Assembly (NCBI GenBank): GCA_038049695.1
Contig: CP142454.1
Location: 87,814,501 to 87,878,500 of the forward strand
DNA: 64,000 bases
Direction of reading: 5' to 3'
Source of the DNA: Cinnamomum chago
Lineage: Eukaryota; Streptophyta; Magnoliopsida; Laurales; Lauraceae
Part shown: in pieces, positions 36,301 through 48,646 of the stretch
Layout of the letters: each line of letters begins with the position of its first letter
Position numbering within the stretch: the first letter of the stretch is position 1
Made by a program: the position numbers and the translations under genes
The notes under the pieces: model-generated
Database searches by the model: none
What the model was told of the DNA's origin: nothing
What the model saw: only the letters and a program-made list of their open reading frames with translations

Positions 36301-39300
36301 AATGAAGAAAATTGAAAGGAGGTGGTGAATGCATCAAAGAAGGATTTGATAAGTCTTTCACAAATCACATAGTAAAGTATGTTCAATCCGTCCACTATCA
36401 AATCCATTCTTAAAGTTAGTCCAAAGACTCTAGATTAACGAAAAAAAACACTCTTGAAATCTAAAATTCCACACAAACAATACCCAGGGGAAAACCTCAC
36501 ATTCACTACTCAAAGATTGCCCAATATGGATCCCTACATGTTGCTCACAAACATCATAACCTATGAAATTCCCCCATACAAATGCTTCAAACTCTAAATG
36601 TTCACAAAAGCATACCCAATTCATCCCCTCCAACCTCACTTGAAGCCACCGCCAAATCGAGAGAAAACCCTCATTTAGGCATTTCACCGAACACCTTGCA
36701 CTCCTAACTCAAACTCTCAAAGCTTATGTGAATGGGGGTGGCAAATGCGTGGAAACTAAATAGGGTGACCCACACACCTAAGGAAGATTGCCGAGACCAC
36801 TAAAAGAAGACCACTGAAATACAAAATGCAATGATTTTCACAGCCTTTCCATCACTAGTTAGAAGAAGATGAGCAGAATAACAATTTTTGCAGTGAAGGT
36901 TGACGATATCGTCAACTAATTGATGATATCCTCAGTTGGGGTGATTTTGTTCAAAACAAATGTACGAACAACTATCTTGTCATTTTATTATTTTTCTTCA
37001 TAAAATCATATAATTAATGTTTAAGCTTTTTTTTTTTTTTTTTTTAAATCCCTAATAAATATCAGTCCCTAACTCTGATTGTTTGTTGTAATTGCCAGTC
37101 ACTAGCCGAGATAAAGGAAGGTTACATTAGATAGGTTGACAACCAACATAACTTTTATCTGCATGAATTCTGAATGGTGAAACCAAGTTCATGTAGCCGA
37201 CCCCACCAAAGTTGGGACAGGGCTTTGATGATTATGATGATGAATAATTATCTGTCCCATTCGTTGATATTAGTTTGGGGTAGAATTCTTTGAAAAACAG
37301 TCCTATTCCTGCCTAATTTGCGATGATGCATGGTTCCATTAGCTCCCCCAAACAAACTACAAAAATGGAAATTGTGAATTCCTGCTACATGCAAATGCAG
37401 CAGTGAATTGAAAAATATCTCCCCTACTCCTAGTCAGACTATTATTTGTTGACTCAACTTATGGTAAATAAAAATGATTGTTGTCACCAAAATCAAAAGA
37501 AGTACATGCAATAAAGATTCAACTGGAAAAGTGGAAAGAGCAATGAGCGCTTTCACTCCTATTCTCATTTCTGCTATTTAACCATCTTATTAACTTATGT
37601 CTTATCTCGTTGGTGGAATCTTAGTTTTTATATCTGAAGAATTACTCATTTACTTCTTTAGATTGAGTTTATCAAGTTAGCTTTTAAGTTCTCAATATTT
37701 TTTCTACATGCAGAATTCTGGAAGCAAGTTCCTCCAAATGAACCGTATCGTGTTATACTCGGTGATGTGAGAGACAAGCTATACAGCACTCGTGAACGTT
37801 CCCGCCATTTATTGGCCAGTGGGATCTCGGACATACCTGAGGAAGCAACTTTCACCAACATTGAGCAGGTCTCATATCTCAATTTTAGCAATGCGTCTTA
37901 CTAAAAACTGTTCAAAAGAAAACTGGAATAACTGCTATGCTTACTCAAAAGAAACTATACTATCACCCTTTTTTCCTGAAAATGGTGAAAACTTGTTTGT
38001 GGAATGGACATACATTGACATTCAAGTACAATTTTTTCATTCATGGAAATTGTGGAATCAAAAAGTTTCCTTCCACATATTTGAAATCCTAGGATCACGA
38101 AGTGGGTAATGTCTAAGATATGACTATCATTATGATTTTTATGTCAAAAGAAATATGCTATGCAAAACTCACCCAACTCACAGCCTGGTCTTCATTTTCT
38201 TGATATATTGAAAAACCGAAAAAACGAGTTTGTAATATGTTATGTAACACTTTGTTTATTCTGGAATCATGCGTTAATTGGCTTTTTCCCCCCTTGTGCA
38301 GTTCCTGGAGCCTCTAGAACTTTGTTATAGATCACTCTGCTCTTGTGGTGATCAACCGGTAGCTGATGGAAGCCTACTCGATTTCTTGCGGCAAGTTTCA
38401 ACATTTGGTCTTTCCCTTGTAAGACTTGATATTAGACAAGAGTCAGATAGGCATACTGATGTCATAGATGCTATCACAAAGCATTTGGGTATTGGATCAT
38501 ACCGTGATTGGTCTGAAGAAAAACGCCAAGAATGGTTGTTGTCTGAACTCAGTGGCAAGCGTCCTTTATTTGGTCCTGACCTTCCTAAAACGGAAGAAAT
38601 CGCTGATGTCTTGGACACATTCCATGTCATTGCCGAACTGCCTTCGGATAGCTTTGGGGCCTATATTATTTCAATGGCAACATCACCATCAGATGTACTT
38701 GCTGTTGAGCTCTTACAACGTGAATGTCGCGTGAAGAAACCACTAAGAGTTGTTCCCTTGTTTGAGAAGCTTGCAGATCTTGAAGCTGCTCCTGCTGCTT
38801 TAGCTAGATTGTTCTCAGTAGACTGGTACAGGAACAGGATTGATGGAAAGCAGGAGGTCATGATCGGATACTCAGATTCTGGGAAAGATGCAGGGCGTCT
38901 TTCTGCCGCTTGGCAATTATATAAAGCTCAAGAAGAACTTATAAAGGTCGCTAAGCAATTTGGTGTGAAGTTGACAATGTTCCATGGTCGAGGAGGAACT
39001 GTTGGAAGAGGAGGTGGCCCTACTCATCTTGCTATATTATCGCAGCCACCGGATACTATTCATGGTTCACTTCGTGTGACAGTACAAGGTGAAGTCATTG
39101 AGCAGTCCTTTGGGGAAGAGCACTTGTGTTTCAGAACCCTCCAGCGTTTTACAGCTGCTACTCTTGAGCATGGCATGCGTTCCCCAATTTCACCTAAGCC
39201 AGAGTGGCGTGCACTCATGGATGAAATGGCTGTCGTTGCAACAGAGGAATATCGATCAATAGTTTTCCAAGAACCACGATTTGTGGAATACTTTCGCCTT

Positions 39301-41737
39301 GTAAGTGGTCTATTTCTCTTGTTGGCTTTAGTATTTCCATCTCTTACAACCTCAAGTGTATATAGGATTTGCATATAAAATCTTCAAATATAGCTGCTTT
39401 GTTTTAGACAAGCTTAATATCACAAGTTTGCAATATGGAAAATTCTAAAATCATATTGGGAGACTTTTAAACACAAATGTGGAAGTATTGAACAAATTTT
39501 GCATTAATTTCTATTGAATATTGAAATCTTAAAACCTGAAGTCCTGAGCTGTGTAAGGTTTTAAAAATCAGACTTGGAGGGTGACTCAAGTTACCTAGAG
39601 TCGAATGGACTTGGTGAGTCAAACCGGGCCAAGTTGCGCCCTAGAGCCCAATTACTCGTTCATAAAATTAATTTAAAAAATTGAAAAGACCCAAAACATA
39701 TCATATTTGATGATGAGTCCTATCCAATCTGAACATTATACAAACAGTTTTTTTTTATTGGACTGCTGCTTTTATATTTATTGATATTTGTATATTTGGT
39801 TATGACTCATGGACTTGACCCATTCTGATCAAATTAACATATCATATTTGATGATGGGCCCTATCCAATCTGAACATTATACTAACAGTTTTTTATTTTA
39901 TTTTATTGGACTTCTGTTTTTATATTTATTGATATTTGGTTATTACTCATGGACTTGACCCATTCTGATCTTACTATGCTAGTTTTGACATTGACTTGGA
40001 CCTAGACCTATAACCAATTGGATCTGGATATGCTAGACAAGACTTGCTCCGAACCTGTTTGCTTCCCTAGTCTAAGTGTAGCCTTGGATCAGTTTGTTTG
40101 TCAGTTTACTTTGAGCTCTGAGTTGGGTTTTCAATGACTACCTCTTTCCCTCACAGGCAACACCGGAGCTGGAATACGGTCGAATGAATATTGGTAGCCG
40201 TCCATCGAAACGGAAGCCAAGTGGAGGCATAGAATCACTCCGTGCTATTCCATGGATATTCGCATGGACACAAACAAGGTTTCACCTTCCTGTGTGGCTT
40301 GGCTTTGGTGCAGCATTCAAGCACGTCATGCAGAAGGATATCAAGAACCTTCATATGCTACGGGAAATGTACAATGAATGGCCCTTCTTTAGGGTCACAA
40401 TTGACTTGGTTGAGATGGTTTTTGCTAAGGGAGATCCAGGGATAGCTGCTTTGTTTGACAAGCTGCTAGTATCTGAAGACCTATGGTCATTTGGGCAGCG
40501 CTTAAGAGGCAACTATGAAGAAACAAAAAGCCTTCTCCTCCAGGTGAAGATATTTTCCATGCATTTCTATTTTCATTCATCATCATGATGGTAGGGTAAG
40601 GTTATGTTTGGATGCCAGATCATGTATGGACAAGATTCTTTTCTTATGCGAATCTATTGTTGATTTGGTTTCATTACTCAAAAACAAACTCATACCTTTT
40701 TTCTTTTGGCCAAAAAGAACAACAAAAAAAGGCATACTTCATGTGATATCCATCTTCCCTGCATCTCCTGAAGTGGATTGTGTTGAATTTTTGGTGGAAA
40801 AGAAAACTCTGTTCAGCCATGTTTGTTTTAATGACAAGTCTCAGCAATGCCATGGAAAATGCTTCGATTTTCTTTATGTGCAAATTGTCCAATTGGAGCG
40901 GTGTTTTTCCACATGCAAAGAGGAAATTTTTAACTAATTTTCATTGATTCATGATTCTGCAGGGGAGTAGAGGGTCAGAACCGCTTTTCCTTGCATTTGT
41001 TAATATGAGTTTCTGCAAAGTGTGGAAACATAGAGTTACAAAAAGAAGCTCTTACATATTTTTTATTTATAAAATAACACAAATGCAGATTGTCTCATTC
41101 ACATTTCTCTTTTGTTAGTTCTGGGAAATGGGAACTGTGTGTGACTCATGCATGAACTCAGTACGATTGGGATGCCCCTTTAATAACATCATTTGTCCCT
41201 CAACGTCTTCCATCGCATTTATGGAAAGTCCCACATCGTAATGCTTGAACTCCCAGTTTATGTGCAAACTGAGTTACCTAAACTCTTTTTGCATAGTTCT
41301 TATAGGAGCTACATGTGCTTCCAATTGAAGAAGTGCTCAGCAGTCGGATGCCTTTGTTATGCCTGACCTTTCATTTTGAAATGACAAACAAAAACCACAG
41401 TAAAAAAAAAAAAATTTATGGTTTCTTTATTCTTCTGCAGGTTGCTGACCACAAAGATCTTCTTGAAGGAGACCCCTACCTGAAGCAGAGACTCCGCTTG
41501 CGCGATTCTTACATAACTACTCTCAATGTGTGCCAAGCGTACACACTAAAGAGGATTAGGGATCCCAGTTACCATGTGAAGGTGAGACCACATTTGTCAA
41601 AGGAGATCATGGAATCAAGCAAGTCAGCTGCTGAACTGGTAAAGTTGAACCCAACAAGTGAATACGCACCTGGGCTGGAGGACACACTTATCTTGACCAT
41701 GAAGGGAATTGCAGCCGGCATGCAGAACACTGGTTAG
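30371..41737 (+). CDS. PPC: Phosphoenolpyruvate carboxylase, plant-type (PTPC), C3 form
   Basis: Ten exons: 30371-30538, 31379-31770, 31894-31978, 33307-33529, 35539-35642, 35787-35874, 37714-37868, 38302-39300, 40157-40543, 41441-41737. All introns are GT-AG, phases agree, and the product is 965 aa, the usual length. The cytosolic enzyme carboxylates PEP with bicarbonate to oxaloacetate, feeding the TCA cycle, nitrogen assimilation and pH control. Seen: the phosphorylation motif LASIDAQLR with Ser11, VFTAHPTQS with catalytic His172, [10 protein letters not shown], the glycine-rich [13 protein letters not shown] loop (about 632-644), and the C-terminal QNTG required for activity. Position 774 is Ala (WIFAWTQ) and 884 is Arg (LKQRLRL), the states of non-C4, malate-sensitive enzymes; C4 enzymes have Ser774. 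Regulation by PEPC kinase at Ser11 and by malate is known for the family. Introns 1, 4 and 8 contain tandem duplications. No defect is seen. Confidence 0.98.
30861..31068 (+). repeat. 104-bp tandem duplication in PPC intron 1
   Basis: 30861-30964 is repeated at 30965-31068 with one difference seen (T at 30923, C at 31027). The near identity indicates a recent event. The unit starts TACCCATTTAGTAACTCTGC. Confidence 0.95.
33924..34130 (+). other. Coding-like stretch of unknown origin in PPC intron 4
   Basis: An open stretch whose translation reads less like random DNA than its surroundings ([20 protein letters not shown], then [14 protein letters not shown]) and whose base composition is more balanced than the flanking intron. 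It continues to about 34380 with similar composition but with stops. I do not recognise the protein. It could be a captured gene fragment, a transposon piece or chance. The splice sites of PPC skip it. Confidence 0.25.
34989..35275 (+). repeat. Tandem duplication, period 148 bp, in PPC intron 4
   Basis: CCAAGGTCCCAGACTCTA at 34989 recurs at 35137. Both copies continue through CATCTTGTGTACTGTGAACA to TTAGTCTTCTTGTG or CTAGTCTTCTTGTG. There are a handful of differences and one small insertion. Confidence 0.9.
39696..39975 (+). repeat. Tandem duplication, period 141 bp, in PPC intron 8
   Basis: ACATATCATATTTGATGATG at 39696 recurs at 39837; both copies end CTCATGGACTTGACCCATTC. The copies differ in the length of their T-rich stretch and by a few substitutions. 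Confidence 0.9.
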
Positions 41738-44700
41738 AAATCGGCGGTTCTGCACTTTGTTATTTTTCTTTAAAGATAATTCAGAGAATAATGTTATGTA
41801 TCTGTATTGGAGGTGGTTACCTGCAGGAATTTGGGTCTTATAGTGCTTTCTGCTATGTTTATGTAGTTTGGGTTTTATTTCCCCAGTCATTTTCATGAGG
41901 CGAAATAGCGGCCCCATCTGTAGATTGTATTCTGCTCAATACAAGTATATTTTGACTTCTGCATGTTTTATATTGATTTACTTGCTCCTTGTAAAAAATA
42001 TATATACATGAACCTTGCATTGTCTGTATGAGCCTTTTTTGGAGCTCTTCCTTTTCTCTTCACCATTGATATCCCCATTTTTTCTAAGAGGGGCTAATCT
42101 GGCGGAGCTTGACCAAAATTATAGTACCCAGCACAGCTGGGTCATGGCCCCAAAACTAGGCTTGGTTGGATGATGCTGATATCCAGTAAAATTGGACTGG
42201 CTGAATGATACTGATTGCCCTGTAATGGATACTTGTTCTTAGAATTTGGTCCAGTCCATTAGACCAGTTTTTTTCACTGAATCATATGTTCTTCTATAAG
42301 GATCCTATATTGGGGATCACAGTATTGGGGATCTTGAACTGCCACATCTATGAGGATCCTATATTGGGATGACAGTATTAAGACTTGAGTGCCCACCAAG
42401 TCACTGTTGCATATTACCAAAGCAAGAGCTTGACTTTAATGTAAAGTCTATAACAAGTAATATTATTGCTCATTTTTATTGACCAGAATCTCAAGCTGAG
42501 ACCCTCTTTGGACCCTTGAAACTTGGCTTACCCCATGCCCGCCTTTTTTTTTTTGGCTAACGGAGGATTTTCAACCCTTTGGGCTGGACCAATACCTCCG
42601 GGCTTAGAGAGAAGCTGGGTAAAACCCCTGTGACCTGCCTCCAGGTGGTAGCACAAATGGACTCAACTTTCGATTCTTGAAGAGGGGGGAACCGGAGGTC
42701 AATACTAAGATCTCTAGCTCCGAAAGAGGGAGGAACTTGGCTTCCCTTTGCTTCAATGGACCTTTAAATTTGATTATCTGCAACTATGTTTACCAGTAAT
42801 TGGTTATGGCAAAGAACAAAAACAAAACAATTCTTACTTATAGGTGATTAAGGTTATTAAAATTTCAAAATGCATGAACCTGATTTATGCTTAAATCTAG
42901 TTATTTTTATTTGGGCTGCTAAGATCCATATGGGCCCTGAGGATTTTATAATTTTGCTGTGTTGGACAGCTCATATTCTCATTCACCTACTGGAATATAA
43001 TAGTTTGGCATTATGTTTCTAAAAGCCACAAGTTAAGCAAAGTAAATGTCACAAAATTAAGAAGTACAACATAATATTGTAAAAGGCTAACTTTAAAAAA
43101 AAAAAAAAAGGTGTAGTTACATTATTATATGCAATAATTTTACATATTTACATGTCAAACTATTATACTGATAAAAAGCATTAAGGCACATAAGATTGAT
43201 TAAATATGTTGGAAGTCAGCGTGGAAGGAAATATTCTCCAGTCCACAAGTAATTAACATTTTCAATTGAACAAAGTATTGAGGAAGAAGCTTCTCTTCTC
43301 TGAAAACTCTAATCAGTTGCTGCAAAAACCAAATTTGCCAAACTTTTTGTGGGGCCCACCTTGATCAATGTCAATCACAGGATTATGGTGGAATCAGAAG
43401 GTTTTATTGTGGATTCCAAGTGGACAGAACATCAGCATAATCTGATGATGACTACAAGTGGGCAAAAGAACATCAGTATGCTTTGACAATATTAAACATA
43501 ATTTCACAAGTTTGAATGACTGTATAACCATTTAATTTGGGGTCCTTTCATATCTGATCTTATTGATATTTAACCCACCTTTAATCCACAATGATACAAT
43601 ATCATAGCTTGGTTGGAATGCTTTGAAAGAATCCCAAAGCTAAAGTTCTTAAGTAGTTAATCTTTGGTCTTTTTTTCCCACTTTCTCCCAAAGATCCACA
43701 AAAGAATCCTGTGCCCCCACTAAAACTAGTTGGGTCCCTCAGAAAATTGTGTACCTGCCAAGTGCTGACCCTCACCCTAGAATTCCAACCTCTATCAACA
43801 TTGGATACTAATGCAAGTTAGAATCTTTTATTCAATTGGACCCCAAAAAAAGAAAGAAAGAAAGAAACTTCCCTAATCAATTCACAGGTGGCTATTGTTC
43901 AATTTGTTAAAAAGCAACAGGATGATAAACCATGAAAGCAAGCAAACATGGTGAAGTCTTTCCAACACATCCATTGCCCTCTTTGTCTAACTTTCTTGTT
44001 TATTTATCTTCTATACATTGAAAAGGGGTGCCTGAAAAGTGGTATCTTTTTACAAGATAAAGAAAAGAAGATGCTTCTTGCTATCTTTTTTTAAATAGGA
44101 AGTGATTGTTATGTGAAAGTTAAAGAACACTTTTCATCAGTAGAACAAGATTCCTTGCATTACTTAAATGCCACTTACATGAAGACTAAAATTCCACTTC
44201 CCACTTTCATTTTAGATTGTGACCATTCCATGTGGGAAATAGTGTTCATGGCCTTCCAGTGATCACATTATTGTGATAACAGTATATTAAGTCAACTTTG
44301 GAAATGTCATCTGGAGAATCAGGTTAGCATTTTCATGTATTATTGCAACTATTGTGTTGAAATCTAAACCTATGATAGTCACTTCTGATGATAGTTTGGT
44401 TTGAACTGTCAGGACGTCGGTCACAACCCGAGACCATTGCTGAGCCTGAGCGAGCCCAAGCTAAAACAAAGCCGAGCTTTAAACATTGCCTAGCTTTAGC
44501 TTAGCTTGTGAGGCCAATCAAGTAAAGCTCAAGCTTGAACCCAGTCAACCCAACCCAACCCACAAGCTAGCTAGGCTTGTTGACAGCCTTGATTAGGACC
44601 CACATGGAGCCAACCTAGTGCCACATCAGACCCATGTGCTGACTTGGCATTTTTTGGGTAGCAAGATGGTGTGGACAAAAAGACCAAACACAACTTTTGC

Positions 44701-44790
44701 TAGCTGGCCTTACCAGCCTTACTGATCTTCTTTATTATTAAGCCAATGGTTCTTGGCGGCTATCACATGGCGACCTTTGTGTCTACCTTT
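41738..44790. other. PPC 3' region and spacer
   Basis: The PPC 3' UTR probably ends near 41950-41980. The spacer holds a SINE (42541-42752), short decayed duplications (42290-42390) and an AAGC/GAGCC-rich inverted sequence at 44410-44595 that may be a hAT relic (GTTGACAGCC near its end). No gene is seen. Confidence 0.5.
42541..42752 (-). mobile_element. SINE with internal deletion, same family as 54308-54551
   Basis: Minus strand: GGAGCTAGAGATCTTAGTATTGACC, GGTTCCCCCCCTCTTCAAGAA, and a tail seen as a T run at 42544-42553 all match the plus-strand SINE at 54308-54551. The head (A box) region is partly deleted. Confidence 0.6.
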
Positions 44791-44791
44791 G

Positions 44792-44803
44792 TATATATAT
44801 AAA
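44792..44803 (+). promoter_or_regulatory. TATA box of the Dof gene
   Basis: TATATATATAAA about 110 nt upstream of the start codon. A (CT)n tract at 44870-44904 lies in the predicted leader. Confidence 0.55.
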
Positions 44804-44865
44804 AGCATTTTCATGGGCTTCTCTTCTCCCCCCATGAAAACAACCTTTCCTATGTGAGCTAAGAG

Positions 44866-44869
<4 letters not shown>

Positions 44870-44904
<35 letters not shown>
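44870..44904 (+). repeat. (CT)n tract in the Dof 5' leader
   Basis: About 17 CT units ending two bases before the upstream ATG at 44906. Pyrimidine tracts like this are common in plant leaders near transcription starts and vary in length. Confidence 0.85.
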
Positions 44905-44908
<4 letters not shown>

Positions 44909-44909
44909 C

Positions 44910-45383
44910 ATGGAGGATAGAGACATGGACACTAGTAGAGATATTTCTGGCTTTCAAGGATTCAAGCTATTTGGGACAACAATTCCAATGGACTCAACAC
45001 AAGGCAAGGAGAATGGAAAACGAGTAGGCTCACCGGAGAAGCGGCCCGGGAAGGCGTTACCATGCCCGCGATGCAAGAGCATGGAGACCAAATTCTGCTA
45101 CTTCAATAACTACAACGTTAACCAACCAAGACACTTCTGTAAGGGGTGCCAGAGGTACTGGACCGCAGGCGGGACCCTACGAAACGTTCCCTTTGGTGCT
45201 GGCCGCCGGAAGACCAGGCCAACATGCCATGACCCCATCAGGATCTCCGGCGACTGCACGCTCGATCCATCGGAGGTGAAGGAATTGGGTTTGGAAGGGG
45301 TGCTGGAGCACTGGCATGTCTCAACCTCTAGGACGTCCAAGAGGAAGAACCATAGTTTCAAAGCTACCACCGACTCGCTCTGA
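44910..45383 (+). CDS. DOF1.5-like: Dof zinc-finger transcription factor, short COG1/DOF1.5-like type
   Basis: A single-exon frame of 157 aa. Residues 50-104 are a complete Dof domain: [20 protein letters not shown] then [20 protein letters not shown], with zinc ligands Cys52, Cys55, Cys77 and Cys80 in the C-x2-C-x21-C-x2-C spacing. Dof proteins are plant-only nuclear factors that bind AAAG sites. The TAGG- variant [11 protein letters not shown] and the N-terminal GFKLFGTTI motif point to group D (cycling Dof factors and COG1/DOF1.5, involved in light, clock and seed responses). It lacks the C-terminal GIGNSK-type motifs of full CDFs; the tail of about 50 residues ends in a basic patch ([10 protein letters not shown]). 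A second ATG at 44906, out of frame, precedes the main start and gives a four-codon uORF (44906-44920) overlapping it. Subgroup is probable rather than certain. Confidence 0.92.
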   Translation: MEDRDMDTSRDISGFQGFKLFGTTIPMDSTQGKENGKRVGSPEKRPGKALPCPRCKSMETKFCYFNNYNVNQPRHFCKGCQRYWTAGGTLRNVPFGAGRRKTRPTCHDPIRISGDCTLDPSEVKELGLEGVLEHWHVSTSRTSKRKNHSFKATTDSL

Positions 45384-48109
45384 CTCGCCCGAGTTGACCC
45401 GGCTTGGCAAAGTAGACAAGTATTATACTAGAGTCGTCTGAGTTACTCAACTCTGGTGGCGTTTCATCATGTTGCGTTGAGTTCCTGAGTCCCTAAACTA
45501 TGGACATGACAAAAACTCACCTGGTGATCAAACTCGTTGACTTTCTTGTGTTTCTTGAGTTGTAAATTTGTAATTTGCTGGTATTGTACATACCTTATCG
45601 TGGATTGTAACGTAACGTAATTGTGTGCATTACAGCCTCATGTTCTCATAAAATTGCACCGAAATGTAATGTAATGGTATGTATACGACTCGGCGTTACA
45701 TTATATTCCAAGTCTTAGACCTTAAAAACACCTAGATACTTCAAAATAGGCAGAGTATCAATATCATATCGTATTCCATATTTCATTTTCCTGTGTTAAA
45801 TTTATGCTTCCATTGTATTTAATTAACTCCTTATAGTATGGTTTTCTTATATTTATGTTGTAATATCTAAGGGCGCCCATTTGTTTATATGGAATCGAAT
45901 TCCTAAGAGTTCCTGATAAACAGGTTGCAACAAAGGCTTTGTTTTTTTTCTCCTCCTCTGGGGTACAAAGAATTATTAAAGAGGTGACGGGCGAAGGATC
46001 TGGGATGAAGATATAGATGGTGGTAGAAATTTATTAGGATTCGATGTACTAAGGTGATGGCTTGGCATTGATTTTTCATATTTAAATTTATTTTCTGAGC
46101 ATAGATTACTATACTTTTTGTTTGTTCAGTTTTAACTACTTCTAAAATTACATTTCTCGAATTCCCGGGAATTTAGTTTCATGAAAGAAAGGTGTGATTT
46201 ATATGTACTTTTATTGGACAATTAGTTAGGCCAACAAATTACCAAATTAGAATTGTATTGGTAGGTATGGGTACTTTTTCAATGAAAAACACTTTCTAAC
46301 CTGCTCCAACTAATATATATGAGAAAAAGACACAGCATCACTTTTTAGGAATATCAGTACTACATGTTGGTAAAAACAGCATGGAAAATATGTACATTGT
46401 ATCATAATCAATTGAGAAGATATATGTGAGATCTTAGACTCTACTACTTTATGCTAGTATGTATATATAAAAAAAAAATGTCATTCTTTTGGCACCCCGA
46501 ATGATTTTATAGTTTTTAATGTGAGAAAAGATGAGAAGGAATCCTCATTAGTCTAATATGACATTATATTATACATTATCATGATCTGAGTCTATGATAA
46601 CTAAGAAGCTTTTGGAAGGATAATCAGGCATCAACACCTTTGGATGTGGAGTTACATGATAGACTTTTGAGCTCTTTAATCTGTTTTGCAAACCATTCTT
46701 AAGTGGCCCACATTCCCAACATTCCATTTCAAATTTGTTTCTAGTTAGCAGCCCAGTTTAGGTTACCTTGTGTTGATGAAGCACTTCTCTCATCCATTTA
46801 AATTGATTGAGACCATAATATCACCATGACCAGAGTAATATTCATGTAACTTGTATTTGAGGAATGATTTTTCATTTGGTTTTTAGAGTTAACTACATTG
46901 CGAGGGATGATTAGCGTTCCGATTTCGGAGTTAATAACTTTTCATGTGTTCCTAATCCGAGTTGAGAAGTGGCCACCAGTAAGAGCGCCCAATTAGAAGA
47001 TCCATGCTCTGTTTAGGCCAACTTAGAGCCTCATTAATTTGGATCCATGGAATTCGGCTATAATTCTAATTACATGTTAACTCCAGCTAACTTTAAACTT
47101 GAATATACTTGAGCTTATTGAAACACTAACTACATACTTGCATGTAACTTCTAAGTTACATTGATCCAGATGGGTAGGGTGTTGATTGGGTCACAACTGG
47201 ATGAGCTGCCCAGCAATTTCTACCAAATGCAGGCATTGTATTTATAGTGAAATTGGATGTACACACACACTAGTGACTGATTTTGACTATCACACTACCA
47301 AAGTGGGTGGTTAAACTCCCCCCAACCAATCCTTGGGAGCTGGACAAACTTGAGATTGCAATTCAACTGCAGTTATTATGCAAACTAAAAACATGTTTCC
47401 AAATAAATGAGCATAGAAAAGATTTTTGGCCCCATTTAGTTAAATTTCCACAGGATTCTAAGAATGGGCTTTCTATCAAGGGATCATCAAACATTTTAAT
47501 AATTCCCTTCCAACCCCTCCTCTTTCTAGCTGCTCTATGTCTCTTGCCCAGTGTCCAACCCTCACTTTCATAGTGCTATGTTCCTTTTGGAGACATCTAA
47601 CCCCTCTTCTAAAAAACCAGTAAATCACTAATTCACTGAGGTTTGTTTTAATGGGGCTGATGATTTGGGCTGGCAGACCTAAACAGCAAGCATATAATGG
47701 ATGCATTTATGAAAATGACCATGCTCTGCTACAATAGGATTAATCCAGAAGCTCTTGGCCAGCAAAACATTTTCTTAGAAGTCTAGAACCAATATTACTA
47801 AAAAAATAATGATGCACCAAAACTCAGAAAAGGGCAAGAACTAAACTAAATGAGTCCAAGCTCCTCGCTTTCAAACCAGTCAGGCAAAACAAAATCTTGT
47901 ATGGGGACGTTCAAATAGCCTTACAGCCAATCAATGCTGTCGCAGATTGTGAATAAGTTCAGACAGTTAATACATTTACATGTTCAATGAAAAAGAATTC
48001 CCCATTAGGACTTTAGACCATCTTCACGTCTAAATATTCCTCCAATTGGAGAAATGTAATCTCCTCGAGCATAACTCGAGATAAATGACATTGGGAAGCA
48101 CATGCTACT
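45384..48109. other. Intergenic, nothing recognised
   Basis: AT-rich spacer of 2.7 kb between the Dof gene and the 3' end of CGL160. I see no gene, no element with convincing ends and no RNA gene. Confidence 0.5.
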
Positions 48110-48585
48110 TTATACTTCCTGCTTCCTCTCGACGATAGTGAGAGCTTCCTCAATGGCTTGAACAAAGGTAGCAATCTTGTAGGTGAAAAACCCCACAAGC
48201 ATTGGTATCAAATCAAGGTGCATAAAGCCATAATCTGGGACAAGAATCCTGCAACAGTATTGTTGGAAAAAACCACACATTTCACAAATCAGAAGATTTT
48301 GTATGAACACAAGAATAGAAAAATCAGAGGTCCCCAGCTGTAACTCAGCTGGTTAAGGACATGGATGTACTTGTGAGAGTGTGAGTTTTGAGTACCCAAT
48401 ATAGCAAAAAAGAAAAGAATAGTAAAACCAGAGATTAATTAGTAACCCGACCCACCCATTCACAGAGGCAATTAACCAAATGATAATGAAATAGAATTTA
48501 CGAAGATTTAATCCAAAGAGAAATTATTAAAATCTTTAACAGAATAACCAAATTAAGCTCACAACAAAAAAAAAAAAAAAAAAAG

Positions 48586-48646
<61 letters not shown>

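Noticed and set aside
39301-39378. Extension of the large PPC exon frame beyond 39300
   Set aside because: GTAAGTGG at 39301 is a clear donor, and the next exon at 40157 continues the conserved PEPC sequence.
41215-41260. GGAAAGTCCCACAT-like fragment in PPC intron 9 as an LTR element
   Set aside because: Only one short end is present, without partner repeat, primer site or target-site duplication.
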